Below, in pieces: positions 37,681-45,833 of a stretch of DNA of 64,000 nucleotides; the first letter of the stretch is position 1; each line of letters starts with the position of its first letter. The stretch spans positions 62,001 to 126,000 of the forward strand of contig RQYD01000011.1 in NCBI GenBank assembly GCA_003858485.1, given 5' to 3'. The DNA is from Clostridiales bacterium COT073_COT-073 (GTDB taxonomy: Bacteria; Bacillota; Clostridia; Lachnospirales; Vallitaleaceae). The notes under the pieces were generated by a model. The model saw only the letters and a program-made list of their open reading frames with translations. It was not told the DNA's origin and did no database searches. The position numbers were made by a program, and so were the translations under genes.

Positions 37681-38334
37681 TTATACTTCTGATACTAAAA
37701 TTTGTTCCAGCTCGCTGACATTCAGAGCGATATACTGGGCACCATGGCTTTCCAATTCAAGTCTGTCACCAAAGCCATACAGTACACCAATCGCATTTAA
37801 ACCATGCTCTCTGGCTCCACAAATATCATATTTGCGATCGCCAACCATAATTGCCTTTTCTTTATTAATTCCATGTTTATCCAGTACATATGCAATCACA
37901 TCTGCTTTTTCTGTGCGTTCTCCATTTAATTCACTGCCAATGATATCCTCAAAATATTCTGAAATTTCAAAATAATCCAGAATTTCTTTGGAGTAAATCG
38001 TTGGCTTAGATGTCGCCACATATAGTTTACGGCCACTTCTTTTCAAAGCCTGCAGCAGTTCTTTAATGCCCTGATAAAGGCGATTTTCAAATTTGCCTTT
38101 TTCAGCAAAACGTTGTCGGAAAAGTTCCGACAAAATATCCGACTCTTCTTTACTAAAACCATAATGGCCAATAAAAGTCTCTTCCAGCGGGGGGCCCACA
38201 AATTGATTCAAATCTTTTAAGTTCTCAATTTCGACATTAAAATGCCGCAAAGCATGTGCCATTGATTTGGTAATGCCTTCTGCCGAATCTGTTAATGTAC
38301 CGTCTAAATCAAATAAAATATATTGATATTTCAT
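37681..38334 (-). CDS. HAD-superfamily phosphatase (phosphoglycolate phosphatase-like)
   Basis: A 217-residue cytoplasmic hydrolase with motif I FDLDGTLTDSAEG, motif II VATSKP, motif III lysine in the TEKADVIAYVL region and motif IV MVGDRKYDICGAREHGL. A helical cap lies between residues ~15 and ~80. This pattern fits the Gph/PpaX/5'-nucleotidase-like group; the substrate is not determined. The start has only a weak AAAGG site ten bases upstream. Confidence 0.88.
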   Translation of the reverse strand: MKYQYILFDLDGTLTDSAEGITKSMAHALRHFNVEIENLKDLNQFVGPPLEETFIGHYGFSKEESDILSELFRQRFAEKGKFENRLYQGIKELLQALKRSGRKLYVATSKPTIYSKEILDYFEISEYFEDIIGSELNGERTEKADVIAYVLDKHGINKEKAIMVGDRKYDICGAREHGLNAIGVLYGFGDRLELESHGAQYIALNVSELEQILVSEV

Positions 38335-38444
38335 ACTAATTGAACCTTTTTTATGTCTAATCCTTGTTTTCAGTTTAAGTTTTTTCCCGCATTCTCCTAT
38401 ACATTCTGCTTCACTTATTGTCTTTATTATATTATGATTAAAAT

Positions 38445-38471
38445 TAAAAAAGCTCCGGCCAAACCGAAGCT
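38445..38471 (-). terminator. dps terminator
   Basis: On the minus strand AGCTTCGG-TTTG-(G)CCGGAGCT is followed by TTTTTTAATTTT, a standard Rho-independent terminator just after the dps stop. Confidence 0.85.
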
Positions 38472-38486
38472 ATTATTTATTTCTGA

Positions 38487-38915
38487 TTATGCCAACATTG
38501 ATTTTAAGAACCAAATTTGTTTGTTGTAATCACTGATATGGTCTTCAAATAATGCAACTGTAGTAAACCAGCCCTGTTCATCGGAAGCATTTCTTAAATT
38601 TGTGGCTTCTTTACGTAAATTTTCCAAGTCAGCCAACACAATTCTCAGAGCTTCTTTGCACTCAAATTTACGAGTTGGCTCTTCCTTAATGGTTGCTAAT
38701 TCCAAATATTCTTTCAAGGTTGATACTGGTACAATTTCGTACATTCTCAAATGCTCAGCCACATCATCCATTCTGGCAAATGATTTATCATATTCTGCTT
38801 CGGTAAGTTCATGTACCGGAACAAATAATTCCCCTTCCACATTCCAGTGAATATTATGTAATTTAATTGTCCAAACAGCTAAATTTGCTAAATACTGATT
38901 AAATTGTTTTTCCAT
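38487..38915 (-). CDS. dps: Dps-family ferritin-like DNA-protection protein
   Basis: A 142-residue four-helix protein. The ferroxidase ligands of the inter-subunit site are visible: LHNIHWNVEG near residue 20 and DKSFARMDDVAEHLR near residue 50. It should store iron and consume H2O2 as a dodecamer. It is slightly shorter than E. coli Dps and lacks the lysine-rich N-tail. AAGGAG precedes the start. A strong promoter lies upstream, and a PerR/Fur-like box is farther away. Confidence 0.9.
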   Translation of the reverse strand: MEKQFNQYLANLAVWTIKLHNIHWNVEGELFVPVHELTEAEYDKSFARMDDVAEHLRMYEIVPVSTLKEYLELATIKEEPTRKFECKEALRIVLADLENLRKEATNLRNASDEQGWFTTVALFEDHISDYNKQIWFLKSMLA

Positions 38916-38988
38916 TTTTTAATCTCCTTATTGGTCAGTGTGAATAGTTACTTTTCATTTCTACAATATGTCTGAAATCCATGGATGG

Positions 38989-39017
38989 ATTATAGCATTC
39001 TTATCTTGAAAAGTCAA
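38989..39017 (-). promoter_or_regulatory. dps promoter
   Basis: Minus-strand TTGACT (39012-39017), 17 bp, TATAAT (38989-38994). The perfect palindrome ATCCATGGAT (38978-38987) lies right at the expected transcription start and may be an operator. Confidence 0.8.
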
Positions 39018-39101
39018 ATAAACATTTGGTAAAATAATAACATACTTTTTTCTGTCTTTCAAACTAAGCATTCTTTCGACGGTGTTTTTTTAATCTTCGT
39101 T

Positions 39102-39116
39102 TTATAATGATTATCC
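39102..39116. promoter_or_regulatory. PerR/Fur-like box between dps and pepF
   Basis: TTATAATGATTATCC matches 13 of 15 positions of the PerR consensus TTATAAT-N-ATTATAA. It is about 85 bp upstream of the dps -35 and 16 bp upstream of the pepF -35, so its target promoter is not obvious. Confidence 0.5.
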
Positions 39117-39132
39117 ATTGTCGGAAAAGATT

Positions 39133-39161
39133 TTGCACATCTTTCTAATTTGTGATATACT
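39133..39161 (+). promoter_or_regulatory. pepF promoter
   Basis: TTGCAC (39133-39138), 17 bp, TATACT (39156-39161). Transcription would begin near 39168, so the whole repeat element at 39182-39317 becomes part of the pepF mRNA. Confidence 0.75.
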
Positions 39162-39181
39162 AAAACAATAAATCATAATTT

Positions 39182-39317
39182 GAAGCGCGCAAGCAAAATG
39201 GAAGCGACCGCGAAGCGGGCATTTACATTTTGCGGCGCTTCACCGTCAGATAATCGGTTTTGCGAAGCAAAATCCGATGTCCTCGTGGACAATTTGTGCA
39301 GCAAATTGTCAGAGGAC
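39182..39317. repeat. Hairpin-rich repeat element A, copy 2, fused to pepF
   Basis: Module 1 (39182-39241) equals copy 1 except that the third pair of the outer stem changed from C-G to A-T (39184 with 39239), keeping the pairing. Then come the hairpin ATCGGTTTTGC-GAA-GCAAAATCCGAT (39253-39278, one bulge) and a two-level stem GTCCTC/GAGGAC enclosing GACAATTTG/CAAATTGTC (39279-39317). The element is entirely open in the pepF frame. Confidence 0.85.
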
Positions 39318-41123
39318 TTTGGCGAACGATTTATTGCCAGAAAAAACGTACCAGTGGAACAAACCTGGAATTTAAATGCCCTCTACCCTACAACCGCTGA
39401 TTTTGAGGAAGCCAAAAAGCGATTGGCCGCGACTGTTGATGACTTAAAAATTCGCTATGAAAGCTGGTTATCAAATCCAATTACCATAAATGCCTGTCTT
39501 AAGGAATATCGTGAGATTCTCAAACAAATTTCAGACATTGATCATTATGTTGAATTAGGGCTGTCGGTAGATCAAACAGAAAGCAGCCAAATTAAGGAAT
39601 ACCAAAAAACCTCTTCTTTTTTAGCGGAAATTAAGGCAAAACTTAGTTTTATTGATACAGAGATCTTATTACAACCCGCTGAAGTACTAGAGGAAGCTGC
39701 TAAAGATGCAGAACACAGATTGTATCTGCAAAAGTTATTAAAGAAAAAGCCACATATGCTAAGCAAAGAAGCAGAAGCGGTAATAAAAAATTTAAGTCCT
39801 GCTTTGGGTTTGCCATATCGCATGTATGATACTGTAAAATTTGGTGATATTCACTTTAAAGATATAGAATATAAGGGCAAAAAACATAGTTTGACTTATA
39901 ATACCTTTGAGGGCCATTTAGAATTGGAAGCGGATACTAAACTGCGCCGCCGGGCGTTTAAACGTTTTTCCAAAGGATTGGCCAAATATCAGCATACCAC
40001 TGCCGGTTTATACAATGCTCAGGTGACAAAAGAAAAAACTTTGGCCAATCTGCGTGGCTACCACAGTGTATTTGACTTTTTGCTGGATGATCAGGAAGTT
40101 TCACGCGTGCTGTATGATCGACAAATCGACATTATTATGTCAGATTTGGCTCCGCATATGCGTAAATATGCCAAACTTCTGCAAAAGGTTCATAAATTAA
40201 AGCAAATGACCTATGCCGACTTAAAAATTGATATTGACCCAAATTTTGCGCCCAGTGTCACCTACGATAAAGCCAAGGCCTATATTTTAGATGGTTTATC
40301 GGTTCTGGGTGAGGACTATGCCAAAATCTTAAAGGATGCCTTTGAACAGCGCTGGATTGATTATGCAGAAAATACCGGTAAAAGTACCGGCGCTTTCTGT
40401 GCCAGTCCATATGGTCATCAATCTTATATTTTATTGAGTTTTAACCATAAAATGAATGAAGTTCTGACTCTTGCCCATGAACTGGGACATGCCGGGCATT
40501 TTCAAATGGCCAACAACTATCAAAATATTTTAAATGCAGATTGTTCGATTTATTTTGTAGAAGCTCCTTCGACCACCAATGAGATCATCATGGAAAATTA
40601 TTTGCTGAAGCAAGCAAAAGATGATCGGATGAAACGTTGGGTTCTGTCACAAATGGTTTCTAAAACTTATTATCATAATTTTGTGACACATCTGCTGGAA
40701 GCCGCTTACCAAAGAGAAGTTTATAAAATAATTGATGCTGGTGGCTCCGTCCAGGCAGATACATTAAACAATATTTATAAAAAAGTATTAACTGATTTCT
40801 GGGGAGACAGTATCGAATTGACTGAAGGCGCTGAATTAACCTGGATGCGTCAGCCTCATTACTATATGGGCTTATATTCTTATACCTATTCAGCCGGTTT
40901 GACGATTGGCACCCAGATTGCCCGTAAAATTTTAGATGAACCGCAAGTAGCCGAAAACTGGCTGAAAGTTCTTTCGCTGGGTGGAACTAAATCTTCTGAA
41001 GAATTGGCCCAAATCGCCGGTGTTGATATTACCACCGATGCCCCGCTTAAAGATACCATTGCTTATATCGGTTCATTGATCGATGAAATGGAAGTATTGT
41101 CTAAAAAATTAGGTGATATTTAG
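39198..41123 (+). CDS. pepF: Oligoendopeptidase F (M3 family)
   Basis: Zinc oligopeptidase of the cytoplasm. The catalytic site is LAHELGHAGHFQMA, with the third ligand glutamate in EAPSTTNEIIMENYLL; the N-terminal domain begins at NVPVEQTWNLNALYP, as in other PepF proteins. The first ~50 codons are encoded by the repeat element and are not PepF-like (MEATAKRAFTFCGASPSDNR). The only in-frame ATG before the conserved part is at 39198, without a Shine-Dalgarno; TTG at 39180, TTG at 39309 region or an ATT near 39331 are alternatives. The true start is therefore uncertain, while the body of the gene is intact. Confidence 0.9.
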   Translation: MEATAKRAFTFCGASPSDNRFCEAKSDVLVDNLCSKLSEDFGERFIARKNVPVEQTWNLNALYPTTADFEEAKKRLAATVDDLKIRYESWLSNPITINACLKEYREILKQISDIDHYVELGLSVDQTESSQIKEYQKTSSFLAEIKAKLSFIDTEILLQPAEVLEEAAKDAEHRLYLQKLLKKKPHMLSKEAEAVIKNLSPALGLPYRMYDTVKFGDIHFKDIEYKGKKHSLTYNTFEGHLELEADTKLRRRAFKRFSKGLAKYQHTTAGLYNAQVTKEKTLANLRGYHSVFDFLLDDQEVSRVLYDRQIDIIMSDLAPHMRKYAKLLQKVHKLKQMTYADLKIDIDPNFAPSVTYDKAKAYILDGLSVLGEDYAKILKDAFEQRWIDYAENTGKSTGAFCASPYGHQSYILLSFNHKMNEVLTLAHELGHAGHFQMANNYQNILNADCSIYFVEAPSTTNEIIMENYLLKQAKDDRMKRWVLSQMVSKTYYHNFVTHLLEAAYQREVYKIIDAGGSVQADTLNNIYKKVLTDFWGDSIELTEGAELTWMRQPHYYMGLYSYTYSAGLTIGTQIARKILDEPQVAENWLKVLSLGGTKSSEELAQIAGVDITTDAPLKDTIAYIGSLIDEMEVLSKKLGDI

Positions 41124-41290
41124 TTAGTAACTCAACTTTCCCACAGTCTTTTTTGGCCCTATCCCGCTCTGAAGAGCGGGCGCATGGGTTCCACTTTCGC
41201 AACTTGCTTCGCAAGATTGCTTTCGTTCTCACCCATTTAACGTGCCTAAAAAAGACTGTTCCAGGGAACGTGGGAAAGTTGAGTTAGTAA
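41124..41290. mobile_element. MITE-like element with perfect terminal repeats and target duplication
   Basis: The 153-bp element (41131-41283) has perfect 14-bp terminal inverted repeats CTCAACTTTCCCAC / GTGGGAAAGTTGAG and is flanked by exact 7-bp direct repeats TTAGTAA (41124-41130 and 41284-41290). Inside are AGTCTTTTTT/AAAAAAGACT, the hairpins CCCGCTC-TGAA-GAGCGGG, ATGGGT/ACCCAT with CTTGC-TTC-GCAAG at its tip, and GTTCC-AG-GGAAC, so a single strand folds like a cloverleaf. There is no open frame for a transposase. It starts one base after the pepF stop. Together with the terminator it explains the 322-bp gene-less stretch 41124-41445; nothing else is seen there. Confidence 0.88.
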
Positions 41291-41303
41291 TTAACGATAT
41301 CTA

Positions 41304-41336
41304 ATCAAAACCGCCGGCTAAGCCGGCGGTTTTGAT
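41304..41336. terminator. Bidirectional terminator between pepF and the ECF operon
   Basis: Perfect 15-bp arms (41304-41318 and 41322-41336) with a three-base loop: ATCAAAACCGCCGGC and its complement. A-rich and T-rich ends serve both converging transcripts. Confidence 0.85.
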
Positions 41337-41445
41337 TATCATACTTTGTACTACATCAAAGACTGTCATTAAAAACCCTAATTCTTCCAGCAGGATTTGA
41401 TCTCCTTTATTTTAATTTTAAAACATTAGCCTGTTCTATTGATAT

Positions 41446-42816
41446 CTATAAATTTATAACATAATCAGCTAGCGAATTTAAAAATTCCTGGTCATGGGAA
41501 ACAATGAATATTATTTTCTGATCATTTTTGCATTCATGGATTAGATCGGATATATTCATCATATTGTAATAGTCCATTCCACTTGTTGGTTCATCAAAAA
41601 ATAAAAGTCGGGAATTTTTACATAATACCGATGCAATTGCTACTCTTTGCTTTTGACCACCCGACAAACTCATTGGATGACGATCTTTTAATTCATACAA
41701 ATCAAGTTTTCTTAGAATATCTTCAACATAACGGATTTCCCTATTTTTTACTCCAAGGCTTACTTCATTTATAACGGAATCAGTAAAAAGCTGATGATTA
41801 ACATCTTGCATTACAAGAGAAGATATTTTAAGCCTGTTTCTTTTTGAAAGTCTTTTACCTTCCAGATAGATTTCCTCCCTGGATTTTCTTTCGCACCCTA
41901 TAAGACATCTCAGCAAAGTAGATTTTCCAAGTCCGTTTGTCCCCACTATGCCATAAATTTTACCCATTTCAAAAGAAATGTCTTTGAAAAGTAAGTTGTT
42001 ATCTACACCATTAAATTTAAATTCAATATTTTTTATCTCAAAATTCCCCTTTTTTTGAATCTCTGGTACAGTAAGTTTTGTTTTCGTCTTATCTCTTAAA
42101 CCTAACTCATTTAGTTTTTCAGATGGTATTTTCATAAATTCTGTTTTTGTATATTCCCTTTGTATCACGCCATCCTGAATCAAAAAAGCTCTGTCTATAA
42201 TGTCCATCAGATAATATATCCTATGCTCTGAAATGATAAGGGTTTTCCCTTTATCTTTAAGTTTCATAAGCATTTCTTTGATGATTATAATATTTTCTTC
42301 ATCAAGATTTGACGAAGGCTCATCTAAAACAATTATTTCCGTTCCCGATATATAACTTGCAGCAATACATAAAATCTGTTTTTCTCCGCCCGAAAGCTTG
42401 AAAATATCTCTATTTAAAAGATGGTTTATCGGAAATATCTCCAACATATCATTTAGCCTTTCATCCATTTGGTTTTTGGAAAGACCTATATTTTCTAAAT
42501 AAAAAAGTAATTCAAGAGTAGTATTTATATTAAAAAAGTGTGTCTTTGGATTTTGAAATACGCTTGATACCAAAATGGATATTTCATACAATTTGAGATT
42601 GTTAACATCTTTATTATCTATTCTGATAGTGCCCTCTATGAAAGCTCCATCATATTGTACCGCTAATCCATTGATTGAATTGATAATTGAAGATTTTCCG
42701 CTCCCACTTTTTCCGGTAAATAATACACATTCTCCTTTCTCTACCCTTAAAGAAATGTTTTTTAATACTTTTGGAGAATTTCCATAAGATAGAGATAAGT
42801 TTTCAATTTTTACCAT
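41446..42816 (-). CDS. ECF-type ABC transporter ATPase, two fused ATP-binding domains
   Basis: A 456-residue fusion of two ABC ATPases, corresponding to EcfA1 and EcfA2. Domain 1: Walker A GKSGSGKSSI, signature LSGGEKQIL, Walker B IIVLDEPSS, H-loop SEHR. Domain 2 (from residue ~255): Walker A GTNGLGKSTL, signature LSGGQKQRV, Walker B LLFFDEPTS, H-loop SHD. It powers the EcfT and S component genes that precede it. GGGAGG lies upstream; the start overlaps the end of the EcfT gene by seven bases. Confidence 0.9.
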   Translation of the reverse strand: MVKIENLSLSYGNSPKVLKNISLRVEKGECVLFTGKSGSGKSSIINSINGLAVQYDGAFIEGTIRIDNKDVNNLKLYEISILVSSVFQNPKTHFFNINTTLELLFYLENIGLSKNQMDERLNDMLEIFPINHLLNRDIFKLSGGEKQILCIAASYISGTEIIVLDEPSSNLDEENIIIIKEMLMKLKDKGKTLIISEHRIYYLMDIIDRAFLIQDGVIQREYTKTEFMKIPSEKLNELGLRDKTKTKLTVPEIQKKGNFEIKNIEFKFNGVDNNLLFKDISFEMGKIYGIVGTNGLGKSTLLRCLIGCERKSREEIYLEGKRLSKRNRLKISSLVMQDVNHQLFTDSVINEVSLGVKNREIRYVEDILRKLDLYELKDRHPMSLSGGQKQRVAIASVLCKNSRLLFFDEPTSGMDYYNMMNISDLIHECKNDQKIIFIVSHDQEFLNSLADYVINL

Positions 42817-43499
42817 AAAATTCCTCCCAGAATCATAACCAGCATCAAAAGCATATAAGCAAAATCAACTGTTTTTATTTTGACAGATAGATATCTTGTT
42901 TTTTTAACCGGATTTTCAATGCATTTTGTTTCTGCCGCCTTTGCAATATCATCAGAAATATTAGACGATATCACAAGTAAAGGCACTATTACATACTCAA
43001 TGTATGAAATCGGATTTTTAAAGGTAATTCCTCTTATTCTCATAGCGCGCTTTATATTCCGGCTTTCTTCTCTAAAGGATGGAAAAAACCGAAACATTAC
43101 CGCAATCGGTATCGAAATATTCTGAGGAACTTTTATTTTATCCATCGAAGATATAATACTCCCCACATCGGACGTCTTTATGAAAAATTTACCGGCACTG
43201 AATGGCAAATAAATCATTCTACAAACTATAAACAACATGAAAAACATCATAATAAAAGGATTCATATTTCTAATGATCACAATGTCAGGAAGCAAACAAG
43301 AAAACGCAGCGAAAAAAGCTATATTTTTCAAAGCATCATTTTTTAATCCATTTTTATAAAAAAGAAATGAAATCACAAATATTATAGCCCACTCAAAATA
43401 TATGTTTATCTGATGAAACACTGTAAACCCAAGCAAAATAACAATCCCTATTTTGGAAATGGGATTAGGATTATAAGGATTATCCGAAAAGGTGGACAT
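42810..43499 (-). CDS. ECF transporter transmembrane component (EcfT/CbiQ type)
   Basis: A 229-residue membrane protein with about five hydrophobic segments and the cytoplasmic coupling helices characteristic of EcfT (FPSFREESRNIKRAMRIRGI, with an Ala-Arg-Gly type motif). It connects the ATPase to the S component. Its start overlaps the S-component stop (TAATG), which indicates coupled translation. Confidence 0.88.
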   Translation of the reverse strand: MSTFSDNPYNPNPISKIGIVILLGFTVFHQINIYFEWAIIFVISFLFYKNGLKNDALKNIAFFAAFSCLLPDIVIIRNMNPFIMMFFMLFIVCRMIYLPFSAGKFFIKTSDVGSIISSMDKIKVPQNISIPIAVMFRFFPSFREESRNIKRAMRIRGITFKNPISYIEYVIVPLLVISSNISDDIAKAAETKCIENPVKKTRYLSVKIKTVDFAYMLLMLVMILGGILW

Positions 43500-44086
43500 T
43501 ATACAATACCCGCTTTTTCAAAATGCTTTTTGAGGAAAGCTTTCCCGATATATGCACCGATGATTCCGCCAATAATTGCCCCAATATATACCAATATCAA
43601 GCTTCGATAATTCACAAGTTTGATCAGTTTCATAATATAATCATGTCCCATTCCCCTTGTTTCAGCCATTTCAATAACCTTATCTTTCGCCAGAAAGATT
43701 TGCATAAGAAAACCGCAAATCCAAGTATTGAACAGGGCAAAGGAAAGCATATTATATCGGAAAGATTTATATTCTCCTTTTTTTCTTAAAAATTCAGCGA
43801 TTGCCATACTGATTAGAACATGTGCCAATATTACATAAGTATTCCCCATCGCAATAACAATAAGACCGCAAATCAGACCAAGGATAAACAATCCCCACGG
43901 TTTTTGAACTTTTGCCATAAAAAGCATAATAACGATACCTGTTATAATCCCCGCCAATGTAGGATATGCCAAGTATAAAATCGGCACTATACCAATTATT
44001 CCCGCAAGAAACATAAGCACAAAATATATTACTGCAAATACGCCTATTGTAACTAAGTCCTTAATTCTTAATTTTTCCGTTTTCAT
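43499..44086 (-). CDS. ECF transporter S component, Trep_Strep-like (MptS family)
   Basis: A 195-residue membrane protein with five to six helices. The start KIRLKDLVTIGVFAVIYFVLMF-like stretch and PILYLAYPTLAGIITGIVIMLF resemble the Trep_Strep family of putative substrate-capture subunits, whose ligands are not known. It stands between the exporter-fold ABC pair and the EcfT gene, so it is part of one operon with both. AGGAGG precedes the ATG. Confidence 0.8.
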   Translation of the reverse strand: MKTEKLRIKDLVTIGVFAVIYFVLMFLAGIIGIVPILYLAYPTLAGIITGIVIMLFMAKVQKPWGLFILGLICGLIVIAMGNTYVILAHVLISMAIAEFLRKKGEYKSFRYNMLSFALFNTWICGFLMQIFLAKDKVIEMAETRGMGHDYIMKLIKLVNYRSLILVYIGAIIGGIIGAYIGKAFLKKHFEKAGIV

Positions 44087-44107
44087 ACTATCCTCCTGAA
44101 TAAATTT

Positions 44108-45832
44108 TTACCGAATGTTTGATTTTTCAATCATTGCTTTATAAAATTCTGATGTTTTGCAAAGTTCATCATCTGTGCCTATTGCATCTATTTTTCCGGC
44201 ATTTAATAAGACAATTTTATTTGCATTTCTTATTGTTCTCAGTCTGTGAGCAATCACAATGACTGTTTTTTCTTTTATAAGTTCAGATAATGCTTCCTGA
44301 ATAAGACTTTCATTTTCAACATCCAGCGATGCCGTGGCTTCATCCAGCAGTACAATCGGTGCATCTTTCAAGATAGCCCTTGCGATTGAGATTCTTTGCC
44401 TTTCTCCGCCGGAAAGCCTTTGCCCGTTCTCCCCTATTACCGTATCTATCCCATCCGGCATTTTATCAATAAATTCATAGCATCTTGCGATTTTAGCTGC
44501 TCTCACAATTTCTTCATCTGTAGCATCCTTCTTGCCGATTTTAATGTTCTCTTTTATGCTTGCATTAAAGAGGACAACTTCCTGAAATACGATAGAAAAA
44601 TTTTTAAGGAGAGTTTCCGGATCAACCGCACTGATATCCTCTCCACCTATCAAAATCTTTCCCTTATCTATATCCCAAAATCTTGCGGCAAGCTTGGTAA
44701 GGGTTGTTTTTCCGCTTCCACTTGAACCGATCAGCGCAGTAATTTCCCCTTGCTTTGCGGTAAAACTTACACCATTGATGACAGAGTAATCATCATATCC
44801 AAAAGAAACATCCTGAAATTCGATATCATAATTTTTAATATCCATCTGCTTTTTGCCTTCTTGAACAGGCATCGTTTTTATTTCCTTTATTCTTCCAACC
44901 ACAGCATCCAACATGACTATCATGGACATAAACATGATGATCCCCTCGATAGGAAGGTAAATGCTGGTTGTCATCATTAAAAAAGCAATATAAGCCAACA
45001 CGCTTACCTCACCTGTTATAAGCATATTTATACCAGTCACCGCAACGCTTATTATCCCAAGCTTTAAAATTGCAGTGGCTGTTCCTGTAAGGATTCCGGC
45101 GACAATTTCGCCCTTTGTTTTTTGTTTGGTAGAGCTGTTTAATTTTTCAAAGAAATCTTGGAGCATTCGTTCTTCTAAATGATAAGATTTTATTTGCTCT
45201 ATCTGCTCAATCTTTTCCTGCAAATCATCAAAGACCTTGCGATTCTCATCTATCCACTCCTGTACTATTTTTTTCTGACTTTTCTTTGATAAAACTATAA
45301 TCAGAATTGCTATCGGAATTACCCACAACGCCGCCAAAGCCAATTTCCAATTATAGAGCAAAAGCATTAAGGCAATGAAAGCACTGGAAACAGTAGTTGA
45401 ATAGATATGAGGAACCGCATGAGAAAAGATGGTTTCATATAAGTTCATGTCATTCATCATCGTTTCCGCAAGATCCGCCAAATCTCTTTTCCCAAAATAG
45501 GCAAGAGGTAATTTCTTTAATCTTTCTGCTAAGTCAATCCTTGAATTTGCACTTTCATTATACACATTGGTATAGAGCCTTATATAATCCCATCTTGCAA
45601 CGAAAAACATCACCATCATCATTCCTGCAATAAATACAAGGTAATGAATCGGAGTAAAATTATAACTCTCCATGCCCTTTAAGATGCCTATATACTGGAA
45701 CAAAAACAAAAAAGCAATCATTGGTGCAAACAATTTTGTTAAATTAAGCAATGTATGTGAAATAATAGCTTTTTTAAGATTATTTGCTCCTGTTTCCGAC
45801 ATGGCATATCTTTTCATAAAATAAGAAACCAT
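44108..45832 (-). CDS. Exporter-fold ABC transporter, permease-ATPase fusion (second subunit)
   Basis: A 574-residue half transporter with six N-terminal transmembrane helices and an ATPase (Walker A GSSGSGKTT, signature LSGGERQRI, Walker B IVLLDEAT, H-loop IAHR). It pairs with the upstream gene; the ATG at 45832 follows its stop by one base (TAAGATG) with GGAGG overlapping that stop. Pairs of this type next to AraC regulators include the siderophore importers YbtP/YbtQ and IrtA/IrtB, so the direction of transport may be inward. Confidence 0.9.
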   Translation of the reverse strand: MVSYFMKRYAMSETGANNLKKAIISHTLLNLTKLFAPMIAFLFLFQYIGILKGMESYNFTPIHYLVFIAGMMMVMFFVARWDYIRLYTNVYNESANSRIDLAERLKKLPLAYFGKRDLADLAETMMNDMNLYETIFSHAVPHIYSTTVSSAFIALMLLLYNWKLALAALWVIPIAILIIVLSKKSQKKIVQEWIDENRKVFDDLQEKIEQIEQIKSYHLEERMLQDFFEKLNSSTKQKTKGEIVAGILTGTATAILKLGIISVAVTGINMLITGEVSVLAYIAFLMMTTSIYLPIEGIIMFMSMIVMLDAVVGRIKEIKTMPVQEGKKQMDIKNYDIEFQDVSFGYDDYSVINGVSFTAKQGEITALIGSSGSGKTTLTKLAARFWDIDKGKILIGGEDISAVDPETLLKNFSIVFQEVVLFNASIKENIKIGKKDATDEEIVRAAKIARCYEFIDKMPDGIDTVIGENGQRLSGGERQRISIARAILKDAPIVLLDEATASLDVENESLIQEALSELIKEKTVIVIAHRLRTIRNANKIVLLNAGKIDAIGTDDELCKTSEFYKAMIEKSNIR

Positions 45833-45833
45833 C

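Noticed and set aside
38978-38987. ATCCATGGAT palindrome as a mobile-element end
   Set aside because: It is isolated, with no partner repeat or duplication; better explained as an operator or chance.
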